The notes under the pieces were generated by a model. The model saw only the letters and a list, made by a program, of their open reading frames with translations. It searched no databases and had not been told where the DNA came from. The translations under genes were made by a program, and so were the position numbers. DNA of 64,000 nt from contig BEDY01000001.1 in the NCBI GenBank assembly GCA_002335605.1, forward strand, positions 2,232,001 to 2,296,000, read 5' to 3'. Shown here in pieces: positions 11,433-20,846 of the stretch (the first letter of the stretch is position 1; each line of letters opens with the position of its first letter). The stretch comes from Prillingera fragicola. Taxonomy: Eukaryota; Basidiomycota; Tremellomycetes; Trichosporonales; Trichosporonaceae.

Positions 11433-13111
11433 ATGCTCCGCTCTCTCCGTGCCGCCCGTGCTACCGTCAAGGTCAGTAGTAGTCCACACTGCAGCCGCCG
11501 GCTTCCCCCACATACCCCGCGAGCCACATTCACCATTGCCGCGGGGAAACCTCTGGCGCCGTCGGCCCGCGGCCGTCTTGGCTCGCGGTTGCTGCTATCG
11601 ATAACGATGGCGGTGACATTCAGATCAGACTAGAAGAGGACATTCATGCTGACGTCTGTGAACAGCGTTCTGCTATCCAGCAGCAGCGCCGCAACCTCTC
11701 GCTCCACGAGTACCAGTCGGTCGCCCTCCTCAACCAGGTTAGTAGCCACTCCACGGGCCAATGAGCGGCTAGCATGCCGGTGACGTTAAAACATCAACCG
11801 GCCGTCCGTTGTGCGAGCTGCAACGAGATGCTTGCTGCTGGTCCTAGCTGCTGCATAGCTGGTGCTGACAGGATAATAGTACGGCATCGACACCCCCAAG
11901 TCGGTCGCCGCGTTCTCTGCCCAGGAGGCCGAGAAGGTCGCCCGTGACTTTGGTGTTCCCACCGTCATCAAGGCTCAGGTCCTCGCCGGTGGCCGCGGAA
12001 AGGGTCACTTTGACAATGGCTTCCAGGGTGGTGTCCACATGGTCGACAAGTGAGTGTTGAGATGCACGGGGATGGCTGTCGGATGGCCCGGGTGGAAGAC
12101 GGCCGGAGGTCCGGCGATCAGTAACTCGTTGTTAACAACCGCAGGCCTGAGCAGGCTGGCGAGTTTGCCAAGCAGATGATCGGCCACAAGCTCATCACCA
12201 AGCAGACCGGCGCCGCTGGCCGTGACTGCAACGCCGTCATGCTCGCTGAGCGCATGCCCCCCGCCAAGGAGTACTACGCTGCCGTCCTCCTCGACCGTGC
12301 ACGTGGCTGCCCCGTTCTTGTCGCCTCCAACCAGGGTGGCATGAACATTGAGGAGGTCGCCCACGACACTCCCGAGGCCATTATCACCACCAACCTCGAC
12401 TTTGACAACGGTATCTCGCACGCTGACGGTGTCGCCCTCGCCGAGAAGCTTGGCTTTGCCGCCGGTTCGCGTGACAACGCCGCCGACGTCTTCCAGAAGC
12501 TCTACAAGATGTTCGCCGAGAAGGACGCTACCCAGGTTGAGATCAACCCCCTTGGCGAGCTCCCCGACGGCCGTGTCCTCTGCATGGACGCCAAGCTTGG
12601 CTTTGACGACAACGCCGACTTCCGCCAGCAGGACGTCTTTGCCCAGCGTGACAAGTCGCAGGAGGACCCCGAGGAGGTTGCCGCCGCCGAGTACGGCCTC
12701 AACTTTATCAAGCTTGACGGTGACATTGGCTGCCTCGTCAACGGTGCCGGTCTCGCCATGGCCACCATGGACGTCCTCAACCTCCACGGCGGCAACCCCG
12801 CCAACTTCCTCGACGTTGGTGGAGGTGCCACTGCCGACGCCGTCAAGGCCGCCTTCAAGCTCATCTTGAGCTCCAAGGACGTCAAGTCGATCTTTGTCAA
12901 CATCTTTGGCGGTATCATGCGCTGCGACATTATCGCCGAGGGTATCATCAAGGCGACCACCGAGCTCAACCTCACCGTCCCCCTTGTCGTCCGTCTGCAG
13001 GGCACCAAGGAGGCAGAGGCCAAGAAGATGATCAGGGAGTCGGGTCTCAAGATCTACCCCTTCGACCTGCTCGACGAGGCCGCCGCCAAGGCCGTCGAGC
13101 TTGCCAAGTAG
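11433..13111 (+). CDS. LSC2: Succinate-CoA ligase beta subunit, mitochondrial
   Basis: TCA-cycle enzyme (succinyl-CoA to succinate with nucleotide triphosphate formation), acting as an alpha-beta heterodimer in the mitochondrial matrix. Four exons: 11433-11471, 11666-11737, 11880-12049, 12145-13111 (415 residues), phases consistent. The N terminus [15 protein letters not shown] is an Arg-rich, acid-free mitochondrial targeting peptide. The mature protein begins near LSLHEYQS, the usual start of the ATP-grasp domain. Visible signatures include [40 protein letters not shown] and the C-terminal ligase motif [11 protein letters not shown]. The length matches the family. Whether it is ADP- or GDP-specific is not decided here. 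Confidence 0.97.
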
Positions 13112-14236
13112 AGTGTCATAGTATAACGATAATGTATTCGCTCGGTATGTATCGGTGACAACGGAGGATAGTGACGAGGGTGCGAGGCGAGGGGAAGGAG
13201 AGGTGTTGTCGTGAGGCCTGCCGCTGAGGACCCCTCTCATGCCACTGCCCAGTGATCCAGTGAGACTCTGTTGAAAACAGACCACCACACAACTCGATGG
13301 CCTTAGGAGCCGCTGACGTCAACTTGCTAATCTGCATCGGCATTCCTCGCCGCCCACACATCCCTGTCATCGGTGAGCACAACAGACTTAGCGGCTAGGC
13401 CGTTACCGGCGTCAGTAACCTTACTTTTCTGGCTGCCCCGGGGGACGGTCCAATGAGGCGCGCCGGACTGCGGGGATGCTTGGCAATATCGTCGGCTTCA
13501 GAGCGGATAGCAAGCGAAGATGCTGTTGGTTGTGAGAAAGTAGCCGACGTTGTGAGGCTGGAAGGCTTGGTCGACGGTCTGGGGCTCTTTGAGAATGGGT
13601 AGCTGCAGGGTGTTGTGCACGTTGACTAGGTTCCTGCACATTCAAACAATACTGTCGTCGGTGGCACATGGAAGGTGGGACAAGCGGTCACTCTCAAGAT
13701 GGTCTTCTTGAGAAGGAGTTCCTGTCACTTTGAACGGCACAGCTTTCGCTCAGTCCTCCTGTTGAAGAGGATGCACGTAGGCACAGTAGATAGGGAGGAG
13801 CATGCACAGGATAAAGAAATGCTTGCGGATGGTACTTGCCGGGACAGGGACACATGCTGTACACCTGAATTATCTGGGTCTGTTCATGTATAGGCACTCG
13901 TGAGCCGGCTTTCAGTTGGATATTTCTGTTGAGGTCTGTTTGCGCTATTGCGTGTATGCAAGCCGTAGACAGGCGAGGCCCTCTCCAAACCGTATGGCGA
14001 GGAGCTGTTACCAGGACCGCTGTGCTCAGTGACGTCTTTGAACAGTTAGGCACATACGTCGGGTCACTGCCACTGTCTATCTACACAGACGATGCCAATC
14101 ACACCTGTTCATTCTCTCACTGTCACCTCTACTTCAATCTGCTCGACGACCTCCCTAGGGTACAAAACGCATGCATAGCCCACGATCTATGCTTCGGGGA
14201 CACCAAAGTCCTTCCCGCGTAGTCCAACTGCGTAAC
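13112..14236. other. 1.1-kb non-coding stretch with one short coding-like ORF
   Basis: The LSC2 3' flank and a spacer ending at the tRNA. The only coding-like content is a 47-codon minus-strand ORF at 13498-13641 (separate entry). No gene with splice continuity was assembled. Confidence 0.45.
13498..13641 (-). other. Short coding-like ORF, possible gene remnant
   Basis: A 47-residue ATG-to-TGA frame (begins MCRNLVNVHNTLQLP, ends FACYPL) whose codons show the strong third-position C preference of neighbouring genes, unlike the surrounding DNA. No family is recognised and no upstream exon with matching phase was found. It could be a tiny gene, the last exon of an unrecognised gene, or a pseudogene fragment. 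Confidence 0.2.
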
Positions 14237-14241
14237 AAAAA
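14237..14241 (-). terminator. Pol III terminator of tRNA-Arg(CCG)
   Basis: Five A on the plus strand, read as TTTTT on the tRNA strand, beginning 6 nt past the mature 3' end. This is the standard Pol III stop signal. Confidence 0.75.
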
Positions 14242-14246
14242 GGGTG

Positions 14247-14334
14247 AATTCCTCGCGGGGATTGAACCCGCGACCTTCCCGGATGAGTTTCCAACGAATC
14301 GGAACGGGATACTCTGCCGCTGAGCTAGAGGAAC
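14247..14334 (-). tRNA. tRNA-Arg (anticodon CCG), intron-containing
   Basis: Folds as a complete cloverleaf on the minus strand: acceptor GTTCCTC/GAGGAAT (first pair G:U), D-arm GCTC...GAGT, anticodon stem TCCCG/CGGGA, 5-nt variable loop, T-arm GCGGG-TTCAATC-CCCGC. The loop reads TTCCGA before the break, placing anticodon CCG at 14300-14302. A 16-nt intron (14283-14298) interrupts one base 3' of the anticodon, the canonical position for nuclear tRNA introns. It decodes CGG. CCA is not encoded. Isotype is assigned from the anticodon alone. Confidence 0.88.
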
Positions 14335-15900
14335 CGGCACGTTTTCGTTTTTTGCTGCTGTGGGTTGAGTTTCGTGGAGAGGAGTGATAAGATAACACAT
14401 TATCTGTGTCTCCAAGTGCAACGCCCTTGCGCGATGGCTGGTTGCTATGAATATGAATGCTCCTTAACGTCAGTGGGCAGTAATCCTCGCGATAGCACGG
14501 ATCCTCGCGATCAGTCCTGTCCATGTATGCTCGTTCAGAAAGGGGCCAAGGGGACACGCTGGTACACAAACGGCCGGCCGGTTCTTTCGCAGGAACACAG
14601 GTACCGGTGATATGTATCTCTGGCTTGCTAGGACCACGAGTCCTACGGAGACACACGCAACCGTACAGCGCATTCAAATCAAGAGCCTCTGAGTGCAAGT
14701 ACCCACTGTGCAGTGATTAAAGATTAAACTCCACTGATCCCACCAACTCGGCAAGACAATGCCCCGTTTTTAACACTGAGCTCCGACTCCTGCTCATCTC
14801 CGCCGAGAGAGGCTCGGCGAGGGACATGAATACACCGGCAGCGGTCTACCATCACGGCGGGGCCTACCTTCAGCGGATCAATGAAAAGGCGACCCATGTG
14901 CGGCCTGCGGCCTAACGACACCGCGTAGGCTACATCCAACAAGACTGGGACACGCTCGGAGCAGCACTACACCGTTGCACTTGTCCTCCACAATCCGCGG
15001 CTGTAATCGTGCGCAGCTGCATCTCGGCAGCCTCTGCCGACTGTACCTCGGTTCCAGTTCAGTGCCAAGGACGCGGCCCAAAGTGATCGCGAGCCCGAGC
15101 AATCCTAGACGCAGCGACCGGACCCCGTGCAGAGCATTGCAGAGTTGGCCGCCAATGTCGTATAACGGGTCGGTTTCTGGCCCTCTCGCTGCGTCCGGAC
15201 CGAAGACGCACCGAGGATCGTGGTATGTGGAGCTGCAGGCGCCGCTCCATCCGCAGGTACCCCACAATCTAGAGCCCTACACGCCGCATTAACGGCGTCG
15301 CAGCAGAGTCGAAACGCGTGGAGTTTCATGGCCGGCAGCGCAGGAGCGGCCAGGAATTTGTTCGTTTAGCGACCCATGCATAGTTCTCACGAGTTACGAG
15401 ACCACGTATGCGCAGAAATCACGATATACCGGACTGTTCACCATTCTTGGTCAAAGGGCCTGCGTAAGGATGCGCATTTACAACATCCACACCGAGACTT
15501 CGGCGCTGCGATGATCACCTGCCACCTTGGCGGTTTCAAGGCACCCCACCTCGCTTCAACTGCCACCACTGCCCGTACACCCTTTCGCCTTGGAAAGGCT
15601 GCCAGCACTCCCAAAGCGGCAAGGGATATTCTGCAGGCCATGCAATGCCTGCTTGTCCCGCCTGGTGGGCTTGCAGAACGGTAGAACATTGTGCCAAGTG
15701 GTCATCCGATTTGTCGGCGTGGGTCGGCATGTTGATGAGCCGATGTGCCGCTCAGTGCCGCCGGCCTGAGACGGCGGTCAGGCAGTGAGACAGCGCGGAT
15801 GGCCGGCATGATGTTGCTCCCCCTGGCCAAGCAACTGTTCTACGTCCCTGGACCGCCGGAGGCTTGGCTCCAGTCGTGGCTGCAGTCATGTGGTCAATGT

Positions 15901-15950
15901 GGCACATGGCCCATGTGCCTCTCTCGGCCAAGTTTCCGACCTCAAGTCGG
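15901..15950. promoter_or_regulatory. Two palindromes upstream of the sugar transporter
   Basis: A perfect 19-bp palindrome (GGCACATGG-C-CCATGTGCC) at 15901-15919 contains two CATG cores. It is followed by CCGAC-CTCAA-GTCGG at 15936-15950, a CCG-N9-CGG inverted repeat of the form bound by fungal Zn2Cys6 dimers. Both lie about 260-310 bp before the transporter ATG. Binding is inferred from shape only. Confidence 0.4.
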
Positions 15951-16148
15951 CTCGCAGTCGATGCCGCGCGCATCGACATCATCCGAGCTTGCGGACTAGA
16001 CGCGCAACAATGATATCCCGGAGGAGGCCATGCCAAACAGCCGCCCCGTGATCTCCACAGCCCTGCCGGCAACCCCCACAGGCCCCATGTTCCTCGGACA
16101 CCCCGTCTGCCGCTGACCCGTGGGGTCGTCGCCGCGCCGCCTACTGCC

Positions 16149-16154
16149 ATATAT
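16149..16154 (+). promoter_or_regulatory. TATA element of the sugar transporter gene
   Basis: ATATAT about 60 bp before the start codon at 16210, followed by an A-rich step and a C/A-rich leader. The position suits a fungal core promoter. Confidence 0.35.
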
Positions 16155-16209
16155 CCTTAAAAGCGACTCGCTAGCGTGGAGACAAACACCCCAGCAACTC
16201 ACAACAGTT

Positions 16210-17739
16210 ATGATTCAAGCCACCGACTATACGGCGCTCACGCGCACCGAGCTGGTCATCTCCTTCGCCCTCGTCTCCTCCCTCTTGTATGTCTCATCTG
16301 CGCGTCCGACGTGTGCTAATGTGAAGCTTCCTGTGGGGACTCTCGTATGGTCTTCTCGATGTCTTGAACCAGCACTTCCTATCGGTACGGTCTGAAACGG
16401 AAACGACGAAGCAGTGCTGACCATACAGATCTTCGGGTTGACAAAGGTCGAGTCGACACTGTTGCAGTTCGCCTACTTCATGTAAGCCCTTACGTCTGTT
16501 CAAGCCCTAACAACAAGCTCTTACTTGGTTGTGGCCCCACCTATGGGTGTATTCATGCGAAAGGTCGGCTACAAGGTTGGCATCCACGTCGGGCTGGGCA
16601 TCTTCTCCATTGGCGCTGTCATGTTCTGGCCTGCTGCCAAGTTTGAGTACTATGGCATGTTTGTGGCGTTCACCTTTGTGGCTGGTAGTGGCCTTGCCAC
16701 TCTTGAAGTCGCGGCCAACACGTACATTACTGTCCTTGGCCCACCTCGTTTCTCGGCCTTCCGCCTCACCCTCGCTCAAGGCTTCAACGGAATCGCCACA
16801 GTCATCGGTCCTCAGATCGCGGCGCACACGTTCTTCACTGGGGCCAACGCCACCTCTCTCGACACTGTGCAGTACGTCTACCTCGCAATGTCATGCTTTG
16901 CGCTCCTCCTCAACATTGGTCTCTTCTTCTGCAAGCTCCCCGAGGTCCGTCAGACCGTCATTGAGCCCGAGGTTGCCGAGCACGTCCATGGCCAGCAGGG
17001 CGAGATCAAGGCCGTCAGCGGCTGGCGTGGCTTCCTCAAGCAAAAGCACACCATCTGGGGTGCCATTGCCGAATTCTTCTACGTCGGTGCCCAGGTCGCC
17101 GTGGCTTCCAACTGCATCTTTTACATTATTCACCAGCCTGGCATCTCACCTCCAATCTCGGACTCGACCGCCGCGTCCATGTTCTCGGGCTGCCAGGCAG
17201 TCTTTACCGTGGGCCGTTTCATTGGTGTAGCCTACCTCCGTTTCGTGGACCCAGCCTTTGCCCTCTTTGTGCACGGCACTGGTCTCGTCATCTTCTCCAT
17301 CCTCACGGCGACCATCGAGGGCATGGGCGGTATTGCATGCCTCTTCATCATCTTCTTCTTCGAGTCGATTTGCTACCCGGTCATCTTCTCCCTAGCCACC
17401 TCCAATCTCGGCTCGTACGCGCGCATCGGTGGCGGTCTCGTCGCTGCCGGTGTGTCCGGTGGTGCCGCCTACCCATCGATGCAGGCCGCCGTCGGCGACC
17501 ACGCCAGCTCGCACATTTCTTTCCTTATTCCCATGACTGGTTTCGTACCCCTCATGGTCTACGGTCTCGTCATGTGGATGGCTAAATGCCGCAAGCACGG
17601 CCGCTACACCATCTGGGTCAAGCATCTTGACTCGATCGACGAGAAGATTGCCGTCGCCCACATTACCGGTGCTGTGCCCGAGGGGAGTGTCGCCGACCAT
17701 GAAAAGTACACAAACGAGTTTGTCGAGGAGAAGAAGTAG
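16210..17739 (+). CDS. FucP-type MFS sugar transporter
   Basis: Major facilitator of the fucose/glucose-galactose permease (FHS) branch, probably moving a sugar with protons across the plasma membrane. Exons 16210-16286, 16327-16384, 16429-16481, 16518-17739 (469 residues), all in phase; the three short 5' exons encode the first membrane helices. Family hallmarks are FLWGLSYGLLDVLNQHFL in helix 1, VGIHVGLGIFSIGAVMFWP, LEVAANTYITVLGPP, and an aromatic- and Gly-rich C-terminal half with about 12 hydrophobic segments overall. The central loop after helix 6 is hydrophilic. Substrate cannot be told. Palindromic promoter elements suggest regulated expression. Confidence 0.85.
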
Positions 17740-18177
17740 CAAGTGTATATTAAACAAAGTTGTCATGACATGCAGTCTAGGAGCATTGAGTGCGATCAAG
17801 GGTGCCAGCGTTGGCATCCGGCATGGGCTGGACTGACTCTGTTGAGTGACTTACCATCTGCTAGTTGTTGTCATCAGCTGAATGTGTATTGATTCAATGT
17901 AAACCTAATACTTGTGATAAGAGAGAAGAGGATTGAGAAACAAGTTAATCGAGGAGCGATGCGTTCTGCGTATACGTTTCCCCAAACTATGTAACCCACA
18001 TGCACACTGTCCTGTTCATGAACTACTGCAACAGAGTCACAGCAGTCGACGACTCGACCTCGTAACGGCTCCCATCGGCCACAGCCGAACCCGGCCGAGC
18101 AACCTCCACCCATGTTTACAGCAAGTATATCGTCCAGAACATTGGCGTTACCCATTCCCCGCACAAGACCATACAAA
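17740..18177. other. Intergenic, nothing specific seen
   Basis: The 438-bp spacer between two plus-strand genes contains the transporter 3' flank and the dehydrogenase promoter. It is relatively AT-rich around 17870-17950. No RNA gene, repeat or extra exon was recognised. Confidence 0.5.
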
Positions 18178-19486
18178 ATGCCACCCCTCGACACAGCAGC
18201 AATCCTCATCCCCCTCCCCGCCGCGGCCTTGGCGCGGCTGCGCTCCGCGTTCAAGACGGTTCACTATCACCCAGACTTCACACTCCCCGCGCCCATCCGC
18301 CCGAGCGTAAATTACATCTTCACATCCAAACATGTGCTTCCAGCCGGTATTAGGCTGGCAGACCTGCCGGCTCTGCAACACGTGCAGATGGCTGTCGCCG
18401 GTGCCGACACCGGTATCAGGACCTGCGAGCTGCTGCAGGACCTCCAGGCGGCTCACAAGGAGGGCCAGCCTGGTCTGCCGACTTATAGCAGTGCGAGCGG
18501 GACGCATGTGTTGAGTATCCCACCTTGGGTGGTCGGGATGGCTGTCGTGCTGTATCAGCAGCTGCAGACCATGATCTTGTTTGGGCGGGTGAGTTGCGGG
18601 AAGCCTGAGCTTGGCTGACGACAGACCGAGAAGAGATGGGCCGAGGAGAAGGAGGTGGATTTCGACAAAGGGGCGTATTTTGCCAGGACGCTGCATGGGC
18701 GGACTGTTGGTATGCTGGTGAGTACTGTCTGGCTATGGGAGGTACTTACGAGCAGGGTTACGGCGCTCTCGGCCGTGAGACTGCGCGCCTGCTCAAGGCC
18801 ATGGGCATGCGTGTCATTGCTGCCAACACGAGCGGGAAGAGCTCTAGCGAGGCCGAGGTATGTATGCCACAGGATTCCAAAGCTGACAGGTAGTATGTAG
18901 TGCCCGGTACTGGGGATCTTGACGGTGAGTAGTGCAACAGAGCTGTCAAACTGACGCCCAGGATCTATTCCCGAGACATACTACTCCACAAAAGATAGCG
19001 CCTCCTTTGACGAGTTCCTCAAGCAGACGGACGTGCTTGTGTGCAGCTTGCCTAGCACTGCCGCGACGAACAATATTGTCAACAAGGACAAGCTCGGTGA
19101 GTGAATACATCGGGTAGCACTGACGTCCAGCCCTTCTTAAGAAGGATGCCCTATTCATCAATGTTGGACGAGGCAATATCATTTCATCTGGTACGTGTGC
19201 CCAGCGACTATACGTGCAGTCGACGCCCGCTGACACCATAGACGACCTCCTCGCCGCCTTGGACTCTGGCCACCTCTTTGGCGCCGCCATTGACGTGACC
19301 AACCCCGAGCCCCTCCCTAAAGACCACCCGCTGTGGAGCCACCCTCGTTGTGTGATCACGCCCCACCTGAGCGGCAACACTGAAGGCGAGATGGACATTG
19401 CCACGGACATTGCGATCGCGAATGCGGAGCTGGTGCGCAAGGGTGAAAGGCCGTACAACCTTATTGATATGGCCAAGGGATACTAG
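18178..19486 (+). CDS. D-2-hydroxyacid dehydrogenase, formate-dehydrogenase-like
   Basis: NAD-dependent enzyme of the D-isomer-specific 2-hydroxyacid dehydrogenase superfamily. Seven exons: 18178-18588, 18625-18717, 18756-18857, 18894-18924, 18962-19096, 19131-19190, 19242-19486 (358 residues), all phases consistent. The Rossmann motif is GYGALGRETARLL, followed by PGTGDLDGSIPE, a feature shared with formate dehydrogenases. Catalytic residues are visible: Arg in NVGRGN, Glu in NPEPLP and His in ITPHLSG. The N-terminal catalytic half is divergent and shorter than in true formate dehydrogenase. The substrate is uncertain. The 31-nt exon 4 was placed because only the acceptor at 18893 keeps the frame. 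Confidence 0.85.
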
Positions 19487-19721
19487 GGGTGCAACCATAG
19501 ATCTTGCTTTCAAAACGCGCCAGCTATAGAGACATGTGGTGATGCAGACTGCTATCAGATTACACCAGCCGTCACCATATCCGTGCCTGGCATCAACCCT
19601 CCATCCAGTAAGAGTCACTGCAATCTCACTTTGTCATCTCATTCTCTTCAACTTCTGCAAACGGACATTCCCTCTGACTCAGCCAGCAATCGTGACAGTA
19701 CAAAATCGCAAAACATTCAAA
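19487..19721. promoter_or_regulatory. Cytochrome b561 promoter region
   Basis: Short spacer between tandem genes. It becomes C/T-rich and then A-rich immediately before the ATG at 19722. No specific element was recognised. Confidence 0.35.
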
Positions 19722-20649
19722 ATGGTCTCTCGTCGTGACTCGTCCGGCCCGCTCCTCACCGACTCGCACAGGTCCACGCCCGACTACTCTGGCGCGTCGT
19801 CGCCTGCCCCCGAGGCTGTCGAGCGGCAGAGGTGGTGGCGCGAGGTCGCGCCTACGCCTAGGGATAAGCTCAGTGTTGGAATGATTGCTGTGAGTGTGCA
19901 CTGACGGAGCTGGAGCAGACTGTTGCTCCCAAGAAGCGAACCATCCTCACTGAGGTAACAACTAACAACTCCAGACCGGCCTCCTCCTCTTCCTCCCCAT
20001 AACCTGGATCTACGTCCTGAGCCAGCCCAACGTCGGCCAGCTCGGCCCCTTTGCCCCTCACCCACCCCTCAACGCCCTGGCACTCACCCTCTTTGTACTC
20101 GGCATCGTCCCCCTCCAGCCCCCCACCCCCGGCTCCTCGACGCAGCGCAACGAGCGCATCTCAAACCACAAAAAGACCTTTCTCTACGCCGCCCTCCCCA
20201 TCATGCTCACGGGCTGCTCGTTCATGTATTACAACAAGTCCAAGGGCGGCGCCGAGCACTTTACGACCTGGCACGGCCGCTTCGGTGCGCTCGTCCTCAT
20301 GTGGATGCTTGCCCAGGCTGCGGTCGGCTTTGCCAGTGTCTGGGACGGCGGCAAGCTGCTGGGCGGCGGGATGAAGGCAAAGGCCGTTTACAAGTATCAC
20401 CGGTGAGTGTCTTTGCTGTAACCAGTCAAGGCGGACCTGTTCCGGGCTTACATTGGCAGTGCCTCGGGCTATGCCCTCGTCACGCTCGCCCTTTTCACGG
20501 CCCACCTCGGCGGCGCACACAGCACCTGGTCCGTCACCCGTGCCCCCGGATACGCTTCCCTTCGCCTCGCGGCTTTCTGGATCGGGCTGCCGCTCGTTGC
20601 TGCCGGTGTGCTGTTGAGGGTCAGGTGGGGCAAGATGAAGTTCTTCTAA
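19722..20649 (+). CDS. Cytochrome b561 domain membrane protein
   Basis: Predicted multi-pass di-heme b-type cytochrome for transmembrane electron transfer (ascorbate or ferric-reductase type). Exons 19722-19889, 19975-20402, 20460-20649 (261 residues). An N-terminal Ser-rich tail of about 50 residues precedes five or six hydrophobic helices. Histidines fitting heme ligation occur in SNHKKTFLYAALPIM, TTWHGRFGALVLMWM, KYHR at the exon 2/3 junction and FTAHLGGAHS. The order of a His before helix 2, one in helix 3 and one in helix 4 resembles CYB561D-type proteins. The physiological donor and acceptor are unknown. Confidence 0.72.
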
Positions 20650-20846
20650 ATGCTACCTCCCACAGTAGTACCACGGCCGCGGATTGAGCGTAGAGGTGGC
20701 GAGATGTAAGACTCGAGATGAAGAACAATGGCCACGCTTGGCCGGCAGTTAGAGAGCTATTCCATGCATAAACCTTCGCCTACTTCTACCTTCTTCTTCC
20801 TCTATCCTTCCACATCCTCTATTCTTTCGCCTTTCACTTCAATAGC

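Larger units (their letters stand above)
14335..16209. other. 1.9-kb gene-poor region ending in the sugar-transporter promoter
   Basis: No spliced gene could be built. The part from about 14720 to 15350 is GC-rich with overlapping open frames on both strands and a 7-bp hairpin near 14801-14822 (CGCCGAG/CTCGGCG), but no recognisable protein; it could be decayed coding or mobile sequence. The right end carries the palindromes and TATA element listed separately. Confidence 0.4.

Noticed and set aside
12005..13288. 427-codon minus-strand ORF over LSC2
   Set aside because: Shadow of the well-supported LSC2 coding strand; composition (Gly/Val/Leu/Asp-rich) is the typical reverse-complement pattern.
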